From: Agrilactobacillus composti DSM 18527 = JCM 14202
GTDB lineage: Bacteria > Bacillota > Bacilli > Lactobacillales > Lactobacillaceae
Reading direction: 5' to 3'
Length of the DNA stretch: 64,000 bases
NCBI RefSeq assembly: GCF_001436375.1
Contig: NZ_AZGA01000016.1
Coordinates: forward strand, 1-64,000
The notes under the pieces were generated by a model. That model was not told the origin of the DNA. It made no database searches and was given only the letters and a program-made list of their open reading frames with translations. The translations under genes and the position numbers were made by a program. The first letter of the stretch is position 1, and every line of letters begins with the position of its first letter. Shown one piece after another: positions 55,953 through 63,988 of the stretch.

Positions 55953-56879
55953 TAAGTCGCTATTGCGATAAAAACGCCAGATCAACAGGCCAATGGCTAA
56001 CAAACTCCAAATAATTGTCAAAATCCAGGCAAAAGGTCCATCAGCTAAGGGCAACTTCACGTTCATGCCATAGAATCCCGAGACAATCGGTGGAATCATT
56101 AAAACAATAGACCAAATCGTTAAAAAGCGCATGGTTTCATTCAAGCGATTGTTCAACATATTATTGTAGGCATTCTCCACCCGATCCACAATATCCGTGG
56201 CAATTTGGGCCATTTGCAAAGCTTGACTGACCTCAACGATGGCATCTCCCAGTCGCGCTTTTTCCTTGGCATTCAAAACCAATACATCTTGTCTAGAATC
56301 TGAAGATAATTGCAATTGCCGCAGGGCAATCAAGCTGTTATTGGTGGCTGTTGTAATATAAATTAAACTTTTGCTTAAATTGGTCAACTGTGTGATTTCT
56401 TTATCAGTAGGTCGGCCGGATATATCCTCTAAACTAGTGCGAGCATCATCAATGGCATCTATCGCATCAAAATAAGCCGTCACCATCCGCAAAATATAAG
56501 CACACAGTAATTCAAATGTGGTATCGATACGGTGGTCTTGAATTTCTTGGGTCAGTTCTGGTATGGCCTGATCCGCATAATGGGCCGGCTTGATGCTAGC
56601 CGTGATAAGTTGTTTTTGATTAAATACAAAAGACATGGGTAAGGTTTCATATTGTTTACCAGATAAGGGGTAAATTTCTCGAAATATCAATAACCAAAAT
56701 CCGGTGATCTCATCATACTCTAAGCGAGCTCGCTCTCTTTTATCGTTCATATAACCAATAAACTTAGCTGGTAATTTAAAATCTTGCGTTAACGCCCCAA
56801 TCGTCACTGGGTTTAAATCAGCGACTTGTGTCCAAGTTTGCTGATTATCCAAAGTTATGGTTGTAATGCCAGTGGTCAC
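55950..56879 (-). CDS. CorA family magnesium/divalent cation channel
   Basis: A 309-residue CorA-type protein: soluble N-terminal domain of about 245 residues, two C-terminal transmembrane helices, and the selectivity motif YGMNVKLP in between. Its start overlaps the upstream membrane protein gene by 4 bases, so the two are co-translated. Confidence 0.9.
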   Translation of the reverse strand: MTTGITTITLDNQQTWTQVADLNPVTIGALTQDFKLPAKFIGYMNDKRERARLEYDEITGFWLLIFREIYPLSGKQYETLPMSFVFNQKQLITASIKPAHYADQAIPELTQEIQDHRIDTTFELLCAYILRMVTAYFDAIDAIDDARTSLEDISGRPTDKEITQLTNLSKSLIYITTATNNSLIALRQLQLSSDSRQDVLVLNAKEKARLGDAIVEVSQALQMAQIATDIVDRVENAYNNMLNNRLNETMRFLTIWSIVLMIPPIVSGFYGMNVKLPLADGPFAWILTIIWSLLAIGLLIWRFYRNSDL

Positions 56880-57724
56880 ACTTTATCCCGCCTTTTTAAA
56901 ATGCCAAAAACAACGACTAATATTACCCCAACTAACGCCACAGCAGAACTGGTTAATAATAAGTTATGGTTGGCTGCTTTGACCCAGTTTTGCGCCACTT
57001 CTTGCAAATCCCGACCATACGTCGCCACTAAGGACATTTGGTCGTTTAACGCGATGACGCCATAAGCTATCAAGTTCAATACGCCGGTCCACAAAATACC
57101 CCAGCCAATATATTGTAGCCCAAATAAGCGGGCCCGGGATAAAATCAACATAATAACTGCTAACAGAATACTTATAATGGCTGTGATGATCGTAGTCAGC
57201 TTGGCCGTTTTCTGCAACATCGCCATTTGTTGACTCACTTGTGTAGCTTGCCCCTGCACATTACTATCCAAATACTGCTTCACATTTTGATTCAGGGCAT
57301 CGATGACACCATCTAAAGAAATACCCAGACTCGTGGGTAGCAAACTATTGATCTTAGTTTTAATGGTACTTTGAATCAGGCTGGTGGGAATTGGATCAGC
57401 TTTACCTTGATAAACGTTAATAACGGTTTGATCCACCACGCGATTGACAGTCTCATCATCTAACAGACCTTCAGCGACTTGGTTTGGCACCCCATTTTGT
57501 ACACCTGTTTGGGTAATGGCGCTACGAATAGTTTGGGCAATGGCCGTTTTATTTTCGGGCTGATCCACAATGTTTTGTGTGAAAGTTTCATTTAAAACTG
57601 TCGCACCTAATGTATAACTAATCAAGCACCCACTAAAGGCAATCGCCAAGAGTAAGGTTAAGAAGCGCAGCAACCCCTTATGGTTTTGCGGCGTATTTTG
57701 TAAATGTTTTGCTTTTGTGTCCAT
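56876..57724 (-). CDS. membrane protein of unknown function, coupled to CorA
   Basis: A 282-residue protein with a transmembrane helix near residues 20-42, then an extracytoplasmic domain of about 135 residues (Asn/Gln/Val-rich), and three helices from about residue 175 to the end. The tail is basic (KRRDKV). I do not recognise a family. ATGA overlap with corA suggests joint function or regulation of the channel. Confidence 0.7.
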   Translation of the reverse strand: MDTKAKHLQNTPQNHKGLLRFLTLLLAIAFSGCLISYTLGATVLNETFTQNIVDQPENKTAIAQTIRSAITQTGVQNGVPNQVAEGLLDDETVNRVVDQTVINVYQGKADPIPTSLIQSTIKTKINSLLPTSLGISLDGVIDALNQNVKQYLDSNVQGQATQVSQQMAMLQKTAKLTTIITAIISILLAVIMLILSRARLFGLQYIGWGILWTGVLNLIAYGVIALNDQMSLVATYGRDLQEVAQNWVKAANHNLLLTSSAVALVGVILVVVFGILKRRDKV

Positions 57725-57808
57725 AAAATACCTTCTTACTTTCTGAATATTACTTTCAGTATAACATTTGAATGAAAACTACGCTGTGATACCAGTTAAT
57801 TTAAATGG

Positions 57809-57903
57809 TATAATAAAGTTCCTTGGCAGGGGCATTATTGCGCCTTAGCGCGCAAAAATAGGGCATTGCTCAAATATTGATTTGAGCAATGTCCTATTTC
57901 ATT
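57809..57903 (+). ncRNA. candidate small RNA between convergent-free promoter and hairpin
   Basis: Extended -10 TGGTATAAT (TATAAT 57809-57814) on the plus strand, with no ORF, followed within 90 bases by a long hairpin (57856-57875/57880-57899). The hairpin also serves as terminator of the minus-strand Fe-S gene, so the small RNA is only a possibility. Confidence 0.25.
57853..57900 (-). terminator. terminator of the Fe-S biogenesis gene
   Basis: AAATAGGGCATTGCTCAAAT pairs with its complement (one mismatch); on the minus strand ATTTTT follows. Confidence 0.75.
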
Positions 57904-57954
57904 TATTCATATAACGCTATTCAATTTAAAATGTTATCATTTGCTTGATGAACC

Positions 57955-58365
57955 TTAGCAAATCTTCTGACCCAGCGTTTGCATTTCATCACGGCGCCGG
58001 TCATCGTCTTTGGCGACAGCGGCTTGATTCAAGGCAGTCACTGTAACACCACCGTCCAATAGGCCACTATCGTCACTTAAGACTAAGCCAGCGTTTTTGT
58101 AAGCCAAGCTTAACCCGTTGCCTAAAAAGGTCTTTTCGCCATCTGAGATAAACAATCGATAGCCTGCATTATTAACCAGCGGGGTTTGATAGTCAGCATC
58201 GGCCGTCGTGCTCACAACCAACTGAAATTTATTGCCAATGGCACAAGAGCCACCCAATTTTGAAAACTTGCTGGAACCATCATCTGTTGCTAAAAAGATG
58301 TAGGCCTCAGCTGGCAATTTATCTTTTAAATAGGCTTGGGCAGTGTCTTTAATATTGATTTGCAT
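57955..58365 (-). CDS. iron-sulfur cluster biosynthesis family protein (HesB/IscA-like)
   Basis: A 136-residue protein of the lactobacillar 'iron-sulfur cluster biosynthesis' family (FeS_biosyn fold). It has GGSCAIGNKFQLV and DSGLLDGGVTVTA patterns. The HesB/IscA cysteine triad is not obvious: cysteines are at GSCAIG and the C-terminal QKIC only. ATG at 58365 sits 7 bases from AGGAGG; 58368 is possible. Confidence 0.7.
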   Translation of the reverse strand: MQINIKDTAQAYLKDKLPAEAYIFLATDDGSSKFSKLGGSCAIGNKFQLVVSTTADADYQTPLVNNAGYRLFISDGEKTFLGNGLSLAYKNAGLVLSDDSGLLDGGVTVTALNQAAVAKDDDRRRDEMQTLGQKIC

Positions 58366-58492
58366 CATATTGCCTCCTTTTGACAAAACTGGGATACAAC
58401 AGTTGTAAACAAATTGTGTACAATCTATCTACAAACTTATTGTATGCCAATCGGCGCTAAGAAGCAAGACCAGCGCTCAATATTTTGCTGGA

Positions 58493-59497
58493 TTAAGCCA
58501 ATTCCTGTTGTTCAACGGTATCTACTGCTGGGCTTTGGGTGACATTTTGTTGCCGGGTATGTTCTGCTAAATGTACCAAATGGGTCAAAAAGGCATGGGT
58601 TTTGGCTTCATAGTGACATGCTTGACCCATTTTAACGATGTAGCCATTGATATAATCAACTTCTGTTGGACGATTATGGGTCATATCTTGATACATGGAT
58701 GGATAATGTAACGGATTAGCAACTTTACTGACGTAATTGATGGAATCCATCTCTTCTTGCCGAGTATTCAACATGGTCACGTTCATCCGTTCGGCCACAT
58801 CATAAGCTTCGTCCACTAATTGGCGCGCCAAGTCATCTGCACCTTTATAATCGGCAAATTCACCCATAGTGATCTCAAATAAGGTACATAATGTATTCAC
58901 AACTGAATTGAAAACAACTTTAGCCATTAAGGTCCCCATGAAGTTGGTCGTTAACGTTGGGTTAAAATGACCCTTGGTTAACTCAGCCACCACGCGCTGG
59001 GTCATGTCATCGGGTTTTTCAGTATAATTAGCCAAGTTCATAGTTCCTGCACCAACTTTACCCACAAAGTCCACTTCACCAGGACCATCTAAGATGGTAG
59101 CCACTAAAGCCGTACCTGCAATCACGTGCTGCGGCTTGAAGTATTGTAACAATTTATCCACATGCCCCATCCCATTCATACAGGTCAATACATATTGTTG
59201 ATCATTAAAGAAATGGGCGCAGCGTTTCAACATATCGCTAAGTTGCATTTGCTTTAAAAAGAAGATTAAAACATCCCGGTCTTGCTTGTGGTATTCCTCT
59301 GGATAATAAACATTTACGGGTACCAAGTGACGATCTTCATGATCGCGGGTCACATAAACCCCGCCATTGGCCCGCATCGCAGTAACATGGGGTTCCCAAG
59401 CATCCACAAAATCCACATCATTACCTGCTGCTTGCAATAATACCCCATAACGTAATCCCATTGCACCGGCACCAACTACTGTAAATTTCATATTCAT
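58493..59497 (-). CDS. ketopantoate reductase family enzyme (PanE/ApbA-like)
   Basis: A 334-residue NADP-dependent reductase. GAGAMGLRYG cofactor motif, catalytic Lys region LMAKVVFNSVVNTLC, and PSMYQDM.HNRPTEVDYINGYI. The family includes 2-dehydropantoate 2-reductase and, in lactic acid bacteria, D-2-hydroxyacid dehydrogenases acting on branched-chain 2-oxo acids. No panB/panC nearby, and a T-box upstream, so the latter is likelier. Start 59497 or 59491, both behind GGGAG. Confidence 0.8.
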   Translation of the reverse strand: MNMKFTVVGAGAMGLRYGVLLQAAGNDVDFVDAWEPHVTAMRANGGVYVTRDHEDRHLVPVNVYYPEEYHKQDRDVLIFFLKQMQLSDMLKRCAHFFNDQQYVLTCMNGMGHVDKLLQYFKPQHVIAGTALVATILDGPGEVDFVGKVGAGTMNLANYTEKPDDMTQRVVAELTKGHFNPTLTTNFMGTLMAKVVFNSVVNTLCTLFEITMGEFADYKGADDLARQLVDEAYDVAERMNVTMLNTRQEEMDSINYVSKVANPLHYPSMYQDMTHNRPTEVDYINGYIVKMGQACHYEAKTHAFLTHLVHLAEHTRQQNVTQSPAVDTVEQQELA

Positions 59498-59530
59498 CAA
59501 TCTCCCTTTTATATTAAATCTCATTGCAAA

Positions 59531-59835
59531 TAAAAAAGTCCTTTATATAGCCCATCAAAATAGGACTACATAAAGGACGAATCAGCGTGATTACCACCTT
59601 TGTTCATCGGTACCTCACGATACCGACCTCTGTAAGTACGAGCGACTCCCGTCGTGAATACCCGGACGTGATAATGGTCGTCTGCCATTGTGATTTACTA
59701 AATTCATCACACTACTCGAAGCTGATTTTCATTTTGAGTTAAATAACTTCCTCACACCTCACGAAGCTCGCTTTAAAATAAACTCATAATTACTCTTGCT
59801 TTTCACAGTATTTATTAATTGATTTGCAATTCTTG
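59531..59835 (-). ncRNA. T-box leader, candidate Ile (AUC) specifier
   Basis: On the minus strand AAAGGTGGTAATCACG (59601-59586) precedes a GTCCTTTA/TAAAGGAC hairpin and T6 (59531-59578). Stem I pairs TTATGAGTT with AACTCAAAA (one mismatch), after which the specifier segment is TGAAA-ATC-AGC (ATC at 59726-59724), parallel to TGAAG-ATG-AGC in the met leader. T-box class is secure; Ile is inferred. Confidence 0.88.
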
Positions 59836-59841
59836 TTGTTT

Positions 59842-59870
59842 ACAATAACCCAAAATATCCCTTGCGTCAA
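59842..59870 (-). promoter_or_regulatory. promoter of the panE-like T-box
   Basis: TTGACG (59870-59865), 17 bases, TATTGT (59847-59842) on the minus strand. Confidence 0.75.
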
Positions 59871-60006
59871 CACCTTTGTTAAAAAAAGCACTTTTCTTTT
59901 CTCATTTTCAAAAGACAACTGCCGTGACTGCGGCTTTGCTGGGCACCTTAACTTTCCGTGAAATTATTGTTATAGTTAACCTACTCCAAGAAAAAGGTGA
60001 CGAATC

Positions 60007-60456
60007 GTGATTAACATTTTATATATTTCAATCTCTGGTAATACCCGCGCTTTTGTGCAGAATCTAGTGGCCTATGGTGAAAAACAGCACGCTGGAAATA
60101 CTGCTGCACCTTTGATCCAAGCTAAAGAAATCAGTGACGCCTCCCCAGATTTTCAAGAAACAGCTAAATTCTTTTGTTTCGTACCGACTTATCTCGAAGG
60201 TGGCAACGGGGTGGACAATGGTACCCAAGAAATCATGACCAATGCCATGCGGGAATATCTGGAATATGGCACCAATGGCCAACTTTGCCTAGGTGTGATC
60301 GGTAGTGGCAATAAAAATTTCAACAATCAATATTGTCTCACTGCCAAACAATACGCGGCAGAATTTGGCTTTCCCTTTATTGCTGACTATGAATTACGGG
60401 GAACGCCTAGCGATGTGCAGCGAATTTATCAAACCTTGCAAGATCACAGTAAGTAG
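60007..60456 (+). CDS. nrdI: NrdI-like flavodoxin
   Basis: A 149-residue flavodoxin-fold protein. FMN loop SISGNTRAFV, FVPTYLEGGNGVDNG and the characteristic GSGNKNFNNQYCLTAKQYA match NrdI, which supplies the oxidant to build the Mn-tyrosyl radical of class Ib ribonucleotide reductase. No nrdE, nrdF or nrdH is adjacent. Start is GTG with AAAGGTG upstream. Confidence 0.88.
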   Translation: MINILYISISGNTRAFVQNLVAYGEKQHAGNTAAPLIQAKEISDASPDFQETAKFFCFVPTYLEGGNGVDNGTQEIMTNAMREYLEYGTNGQLCLGVIGSGNKNFNNQYCLTAKQYAAEFGFPFIADYELRGTPSDVQRIYQTLQDHSK

Positions 60457-60464
60457 TTGACTTA

Positions 60465-60505
60465 TAAAAAAATCCCTGCGAGCGCTTCAGCTCGTGGGGA
60501 TTTTT
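60465..60505. terminator. bidirectional terminator
   Basis: AAAAATCCC.GCGAGC with complement, between convergent nrdI and the DUF4811 gene. Confidence 0.85.
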
Positions 60506-60510
60506 GAATG

Positions 60511-61242
60511 CTATTTCAAAGACATTTGTAATAATGTGGCTTGAACCTGTTGTGCCATTTGTTTTTTGGCCGCAGCTTCAATGGTTTTTACCAACTGTTG
60601 CTGTTGTTCAGCACTCATATTGGGATCTTTGGCCTTAGCTGCTTGAACTTGTGCAGCAACAGCTTGCTCAACTTTAGCTTTAGCCTGTTTTTGGGTCGTT
60701 TTAGCTTGCTTTTGCAAGGTTGCCACTTGATCTGTGCTTAAAACTGCCCAATTTTCAGGAACCTTAAACTCATTGGCTTCTTTGATAAACCGGTCATCAC
60801 TGTTAGTCCCAGCAAATAACAAACGGTAGAAACTGTTCTTATAGGAATATTGGTAGCGGGTTCGTTCCAAAACAGGATTTTGCACCGTATCACTGCGTGT
60901 TAATTGATTCGTTGTGGTGACGTCTGCTTTAGTTGTTTTAGGCTTTTTTTGTTTGGCATTGGTTTTATAAATAGTGATTTTTTCTTTGCCATTGCCTAAA
61001 CGCTTATACAATAAAACGTTTGTACCTTGAACCGTCGCTGCAGGGGCCAATGGCCGATCATCAACAACAGTGTTTTCAATCATGCCCCAGTGACTAATGT
61101 CATTGCCCAAAAACATTACAATTGACCCTAAGCTCACGACCAAAGACAGACAGATCAACATATATTTAGCCACACTACGGGGCATACCGATCATAACGAT
61201 TGCAAAGGCTAAAATGCCTATTAATAATAGAAAAAGAAGCAT
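60511..61242 (-). CDS. DUF4811 membrane protein
   Basis: A 243-residue protein with two N-terminal transmembrane segments (residues 1-19 and 27-44), a mid domain, then a long Gln/Ala/Lys-rich coiled-coil tail (about residues 170-240). Matches the DUF4811 family that accompanies LmrB-type pumps in lactobacilli. TAATG overlap with the pump gene shows coupled translation; it may be an accessory subunit. Confidence 0.78.
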   Translation of the reverse strand: MLLFLLLIGILAFAIVMIGMPRSVAKYMLICLSLVVSLGSIVMFLGNDISHWGMIENTVVDDRPLAPAATVQGTNVLLYKRLGNGKEKITIYKTNAKQKKPKTTKADVTTTNQLTRSDTVQNPVLERTRYQYSYKNSFYRLLFAGTNSDDRFIKEANEFKVPENWAVLSTDQVATLQKQAKTTQKQAKAKVEQAVAAQVQAAKAKDPNMSAEQQQQLVKTIEAAAKKQMAQQVQATLLQMSLK

Positions 61243-62705
61243 TAGTTATGAACCTCCTCAGTTGTGTGTTTGTCTTTCAACAAGAAACTGACCACTAGGC
61301 CAACGGCACAAAATAAGACAGCCACTAAGAATGCCGCCCGATAACCACCTAAGACGGCGCTCATGGCATTGTTCTTATATTGCAATGGCAAAGTCTTTAA
61401 CAAGTGTTTGCCTGGCATGGCATTAGTAGTGGTATTTGAGAGGACACTGATTAAAATCGCAGTTCCCACTGAGCTGGCCACTTGCCGTACCGTATTATTA
61501 ACAGCCGTGCCATGACTGATTAAATCATAGGACAAAGCGTTCATCCCAGCTGTTGTAGTCGGCATCATGACCATGGAAATCCCAAACATCCGAATGGCAT
61601 AGAAAATAACAACTTCGACCATCGGTGTATTTTTGGTTAAGAAAATAAAAGGTGCCGTCCCAATGGTCAATAGGGCCATGCCGGCGATCCCTAAACGTTT
61701 GGCCCCAAGCCGGTCAAATAATTGTCCCGTAATCGGACTCATGACCCCAATCAGCAAGGCACCAGGTAATAGCGTTAAGCCAGAATGAAAGGCTGTTTCG
61801 CCCCGGACCGTTTGGATATATAATGGCAAGACCATTTCAACACCGACCATGGCCATATTGACCACGGAACTCAAAACTGCTGAAACTGTGAAGGTGTGAT
61901 TTTTAAAAACGCGTAATTCCAAGAAAGGATGTTCCAAATGCAACTGGCGGCGCCCAAATAAGAAGATGAAAATCGCACCGACCACAATAAAGCTCAAAAC
62001 AATTGGACTACCCCAACCTTTGTCCCCAACTTCAGAGAAGCCATATAATAAGCCCCCGAACCCTAAAGTCGATAATACAACTGAAAGAATATCCAAAGAT
62101 GGATCAGATGTTTTCAATACTTTTTTCAACGTAAAGAATGAGGCCACAATCACTAAACCGGCAATTGGCAAAATCATGCCAAACAATGTCCGCCAAGTAT
62201 AGTTGTCAATGACCCACCCTGATAACGTTGGACCGATAGCCGGCGCTAAACCAATAGCTAAACCCGCCATCCCCATGGCGGCACCACGGCGCTCTGGGGG
62301 GAAAATCGATAAAGAAATCGTCTGCATTAAAGGCATGGACATCCCCACACCAATTGCTTCGACTAACCGGCCGATCAACAAAATAGAAAATGATGGTGCC
62401 ACATAACATAGCCAAGTCCCGATAAAAAATACCGAGATAGCAAAGATATAGAGATACTTAGAGTTAAAACGATTGATCAAATAAGCGCTGACTGGAATCA
62501 TGATCCCATTGACCAATAAAAAACCAGTAGTTAACCATTGAACCGTAGAAGTGGAGATATCGAATGCTTTCATTAAGGTTGGGTATGCGGTTGCCAACAG
62601 TGTTTGGGTCAACACTGTGGTAAAAGTCCCAACAATAACAGTGATCAATAACAACATACGATTGTATGGTTTGCCATTGGCGTCGGTTACTTGTGTATTT
62701 GCCAT
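61242..62705 (-). CDS. DHA2 family MFS multidrug transporter (LmrB-like)
   Basis: A 487-residue, 14-helix drug:H+ antiporter. Motifs: helix-1 TQTLLATAYPTLMKAF, WLTTGFLLVNG, GRLVEAIGVGMSMPLMQ, and motif C GLAIGLAPAIGPTLSGW. ATG at 62705 behind GAAGGGC. Divergent MerR-type gene and shared operator region suggest substrate-induced expression. Confidence 0.9.
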   Translation of the reverse strand: MANTQVTDANGKPYNRMLLLITVIVGTFTTVLTQTLLATAYPTLMKAFDISTSTVQWLTTGFLLVNGIMIPVSAYLINRFNSKYLYIFAISVFFIGTWLCYVAPSFSILLIGRLVEAIGVGMSMPLMQTISLSIFPPERRGAAMGMAGLAIGLAPAIGPTLSGWVIDNYTWRTLFGMILPIAGLVIVASFFTLKKVLKTSDPSLDILSVVLSTLGFGGLLYGFSEVGDKGWGSPIVLSFIVVGAIFIFLFGRRQLHLEHPFLELRVFKNHTFTVSAVLSSVVNMAMVGVEMVLPLYIQTVRGETAFHSGLTLLPGALLIGVMSPITGQLFDRLGAKRLGIAGMALLTIGTAPFIFLTKNTPMVEVVIFYAIRMFGISMVMMPTTTAGMNALSYDLISHGTAVNNTVRQVASSVGTAILISVLSNTTTNAMPGKHLLKTLPLQYKNNAMSAVLGGYRAAFLVAVLFCAVGLVVSFLLKDKHTTEEVHN

Positions 62706-62740
62706 GAATTTTGCCCTTCTTTTCAAAAAGTCTGTTGATT

Positions 62741-62769
62741 ACTATAATCCTTTCAGAAACCATTGTCAA
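62741..62769 (-). promoter_or_regulatory. promoter of the LmrB-like operon
   Basis: TTGACA (62769-62764), 17 bases, TATAGT (62746-62741) on the minus strand. Confidence 0.8.
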
Positions 62770-62781
62770 CCAGATTGACAA
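62763..62781. promoter_or_regulatory. candidate operator in the pump/MerR divergent region
   Basis: TTGTCA, 7 bases, TGACAA. It overlaps the -35 of the pump; GTTGACA recurs at the -35 of the regulator. Confidence 0.5.
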
Positions 62782-62795
62782 CTAAATTACCCTAG

Positions 62796-62823
62796 TTGAC
62801 ATTAGTCGTAATTTAATTATAAT
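62796..62823 (+). promoter_or_regulatory. promoter of the divergent merR gene
   Basis: TTGACA (62796-62801), 16 bases, TATAAT (62818-62823). Confidence 0.8.
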
Positions 62824-62854
62824 AATTGGTAGCCATCCGAAGGGACCTAATCTT

Positions 62855-63295
62855 ATGAACGAAGTACTCCATTTTTCAATGTTTAACGATGAAAACTTCA
62901 TCTTTGGCATTAGTGAGGCCAGTAAAATGACCAACGTTTCCACCCGCCAACTCCGCTATTGGGAAAAGCGGGGCTATATCAAATCACTCCCAAAACAAAC
63001 CGGCGAAAGCCGACAATATAGTTTTCGCACTTTAATTAAGATCATTGGCATAAAATACTTTTTAGATGAGGGCTATACGTTACAGGCAGCTTCGAAAAAA
63101 GTCATTCAGTATACCCAAAATGCCCATTTACTCAAACAATTTGTTCAGCAACGGTTTAAACGTCTTACTGAGATTGACGGCCTGCCAGCCATTGACTTGG
63201 GTAGTCCTGAAGAACATCCTGATCAAAAAATATACGGCATCATGGATCATGGCAATGCAAAAATCGTCATTCGCCCAACTGCTTTAGATGCATAA
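62855..63295 (+). CDS. MerR family regulator of the pump
   Basis: A 146-residue protein with the MerR N-terminal helix-turn-helix (FGISEASKMTNVSTRQLRYWEKRGYI) and a short C-terminal part without effector motifs. It belongs to the MerR/GlnR-like group often divergent to transporters in lactobacilli. RBS GAAGGGA. Likely controls the LmrB-like operon. Confidence 0.85.
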   Translation: MNEVLHFSMFNDENFIFGISEASKMTNVSTRQLRYWEKRGYIKSLPKQTGESRQYSFRTLIKIIGIKYFLDEGYTLQAASKKVIQYTQNAHLLKQFVQQRFKRLTEIDGLPAIDLGSPEEHPDQKIYGIMDHGNAKIVIRPTALDA

Positions 63296-63338
63296 AAAAA
63301 CCATAACTTGGTTAATTCACCAGCTATGGTTCTTTTAG
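63294..63338. terminator. bidirectional terminator
   Basis: AACCATAACT...AGCTATGGTT stem between convergent merR and phosphatase genes; T run on the minus strand and TTTT on the plus. Confidence 0.75.
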
Positions 63339-63345
63339 TGTTGTT

Positions 63346-63825
63346 TTAAACTTCGACTGTTAAATCTTCGCGGATCCGCGCCAGCCATTTGGGCAAAATA
63401 TCGGCTAATTCTTGATAAGTTCGTTTGAAATCATTGGTGTACCAAGGATCTGCAATTTCAAAGGTACGATTATCTGGTAACACTTCAGCGGCAAGATGGA
63501 TTTTTCGCTTCGTAACGTCATCAGGCGCCAAGCGTTCCAACGTGCTTATATTTTGAAAATCCATACCAATAATATAATCAGCTGCTTTAAAATCAGCTGC
63601 TTTAATTTTACGTGAAATGTGCGTCTTGCAAGGCACATTATGTGCCTTGAGTTCCTTAACGGCACCCAAGTGCATGGTATTGCCGGCCTCAAAGTTGGAG
63701 GTAGCCACCGAATCCACTTGAATCACGTCCGCTAAATGCGCTTGCTGCAACATCTGTTGGAACATTTTTTCAGCCATTGGGGAACGACAAATATTACCTA
63801 AACAAACAAATAATACGCGTGTCAT
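63346..63825 (-). CDS. low molecular weight protein tyrosine phosphatase
   Basis: A 159-residue LMW-PTP. P-loop CLGNICRS at residues about 8-15, and the catalytic Asp in IADPWYTNDF. It dephosphorylates tyrosine residues, often of capsule kinases; no such kinase is adjacent. ATG at 63825 with AAGGAG upstream; longer frame rejected. Confidence 0.92.
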   Translation of the reverse strand: MTRVLFVCLGNICRSPMAEKMFQQMLQQAHLADVIQVDSVATSNFEAGNTMHLGAVKELKAHNVPCKTHISRKIKAADFKAADYIIGMDFQNISTLERLAPDDVTKRKIHLAAEVLPDNRTFEIADPWYTNDFKRTYQELADILPKWLARIREDLTVEV

Positions 63826-63845
63826 TTTGATCTCCTTTGCATGTT

Positions 63846-63889
63846 GTGTCGCCTTTGCGACACTTATCATCGTGTAATAATAACACGAT
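63846..63889 (-). promoter_or_regulatory. two dyads upstream of the phosphatase gene
   Basis: GTGTCGC, 4 bases, GCGACAC (63846-63863) is a perfect hairpin in the leader. ATCGTGT, 7 bases, ACACGAT (63869-63889) overlaps a TTTACT-16-TATTAT promoter on the minus strand, a possible operator. Confidence 0.45.
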
Positions 63890-63959
63890 ACGTGAAAAAG
63901 TAAACAGCTTTGAAATTAATTTTTTACCATGTTCCTCAGCTAACTCTAATGCAATAGAT

Positions 63960-63988
63960 TTGTGACCTAACCTAATGTTTTGTATACT
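63960..63988 (+). promoter_or_regulatory. promoter pointing out of the window
   Basis: TTGTGA (63960-63965), 17 bases, TATACT (63983-63988), for a gene beyond the right edge. Confidence 0.6.
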
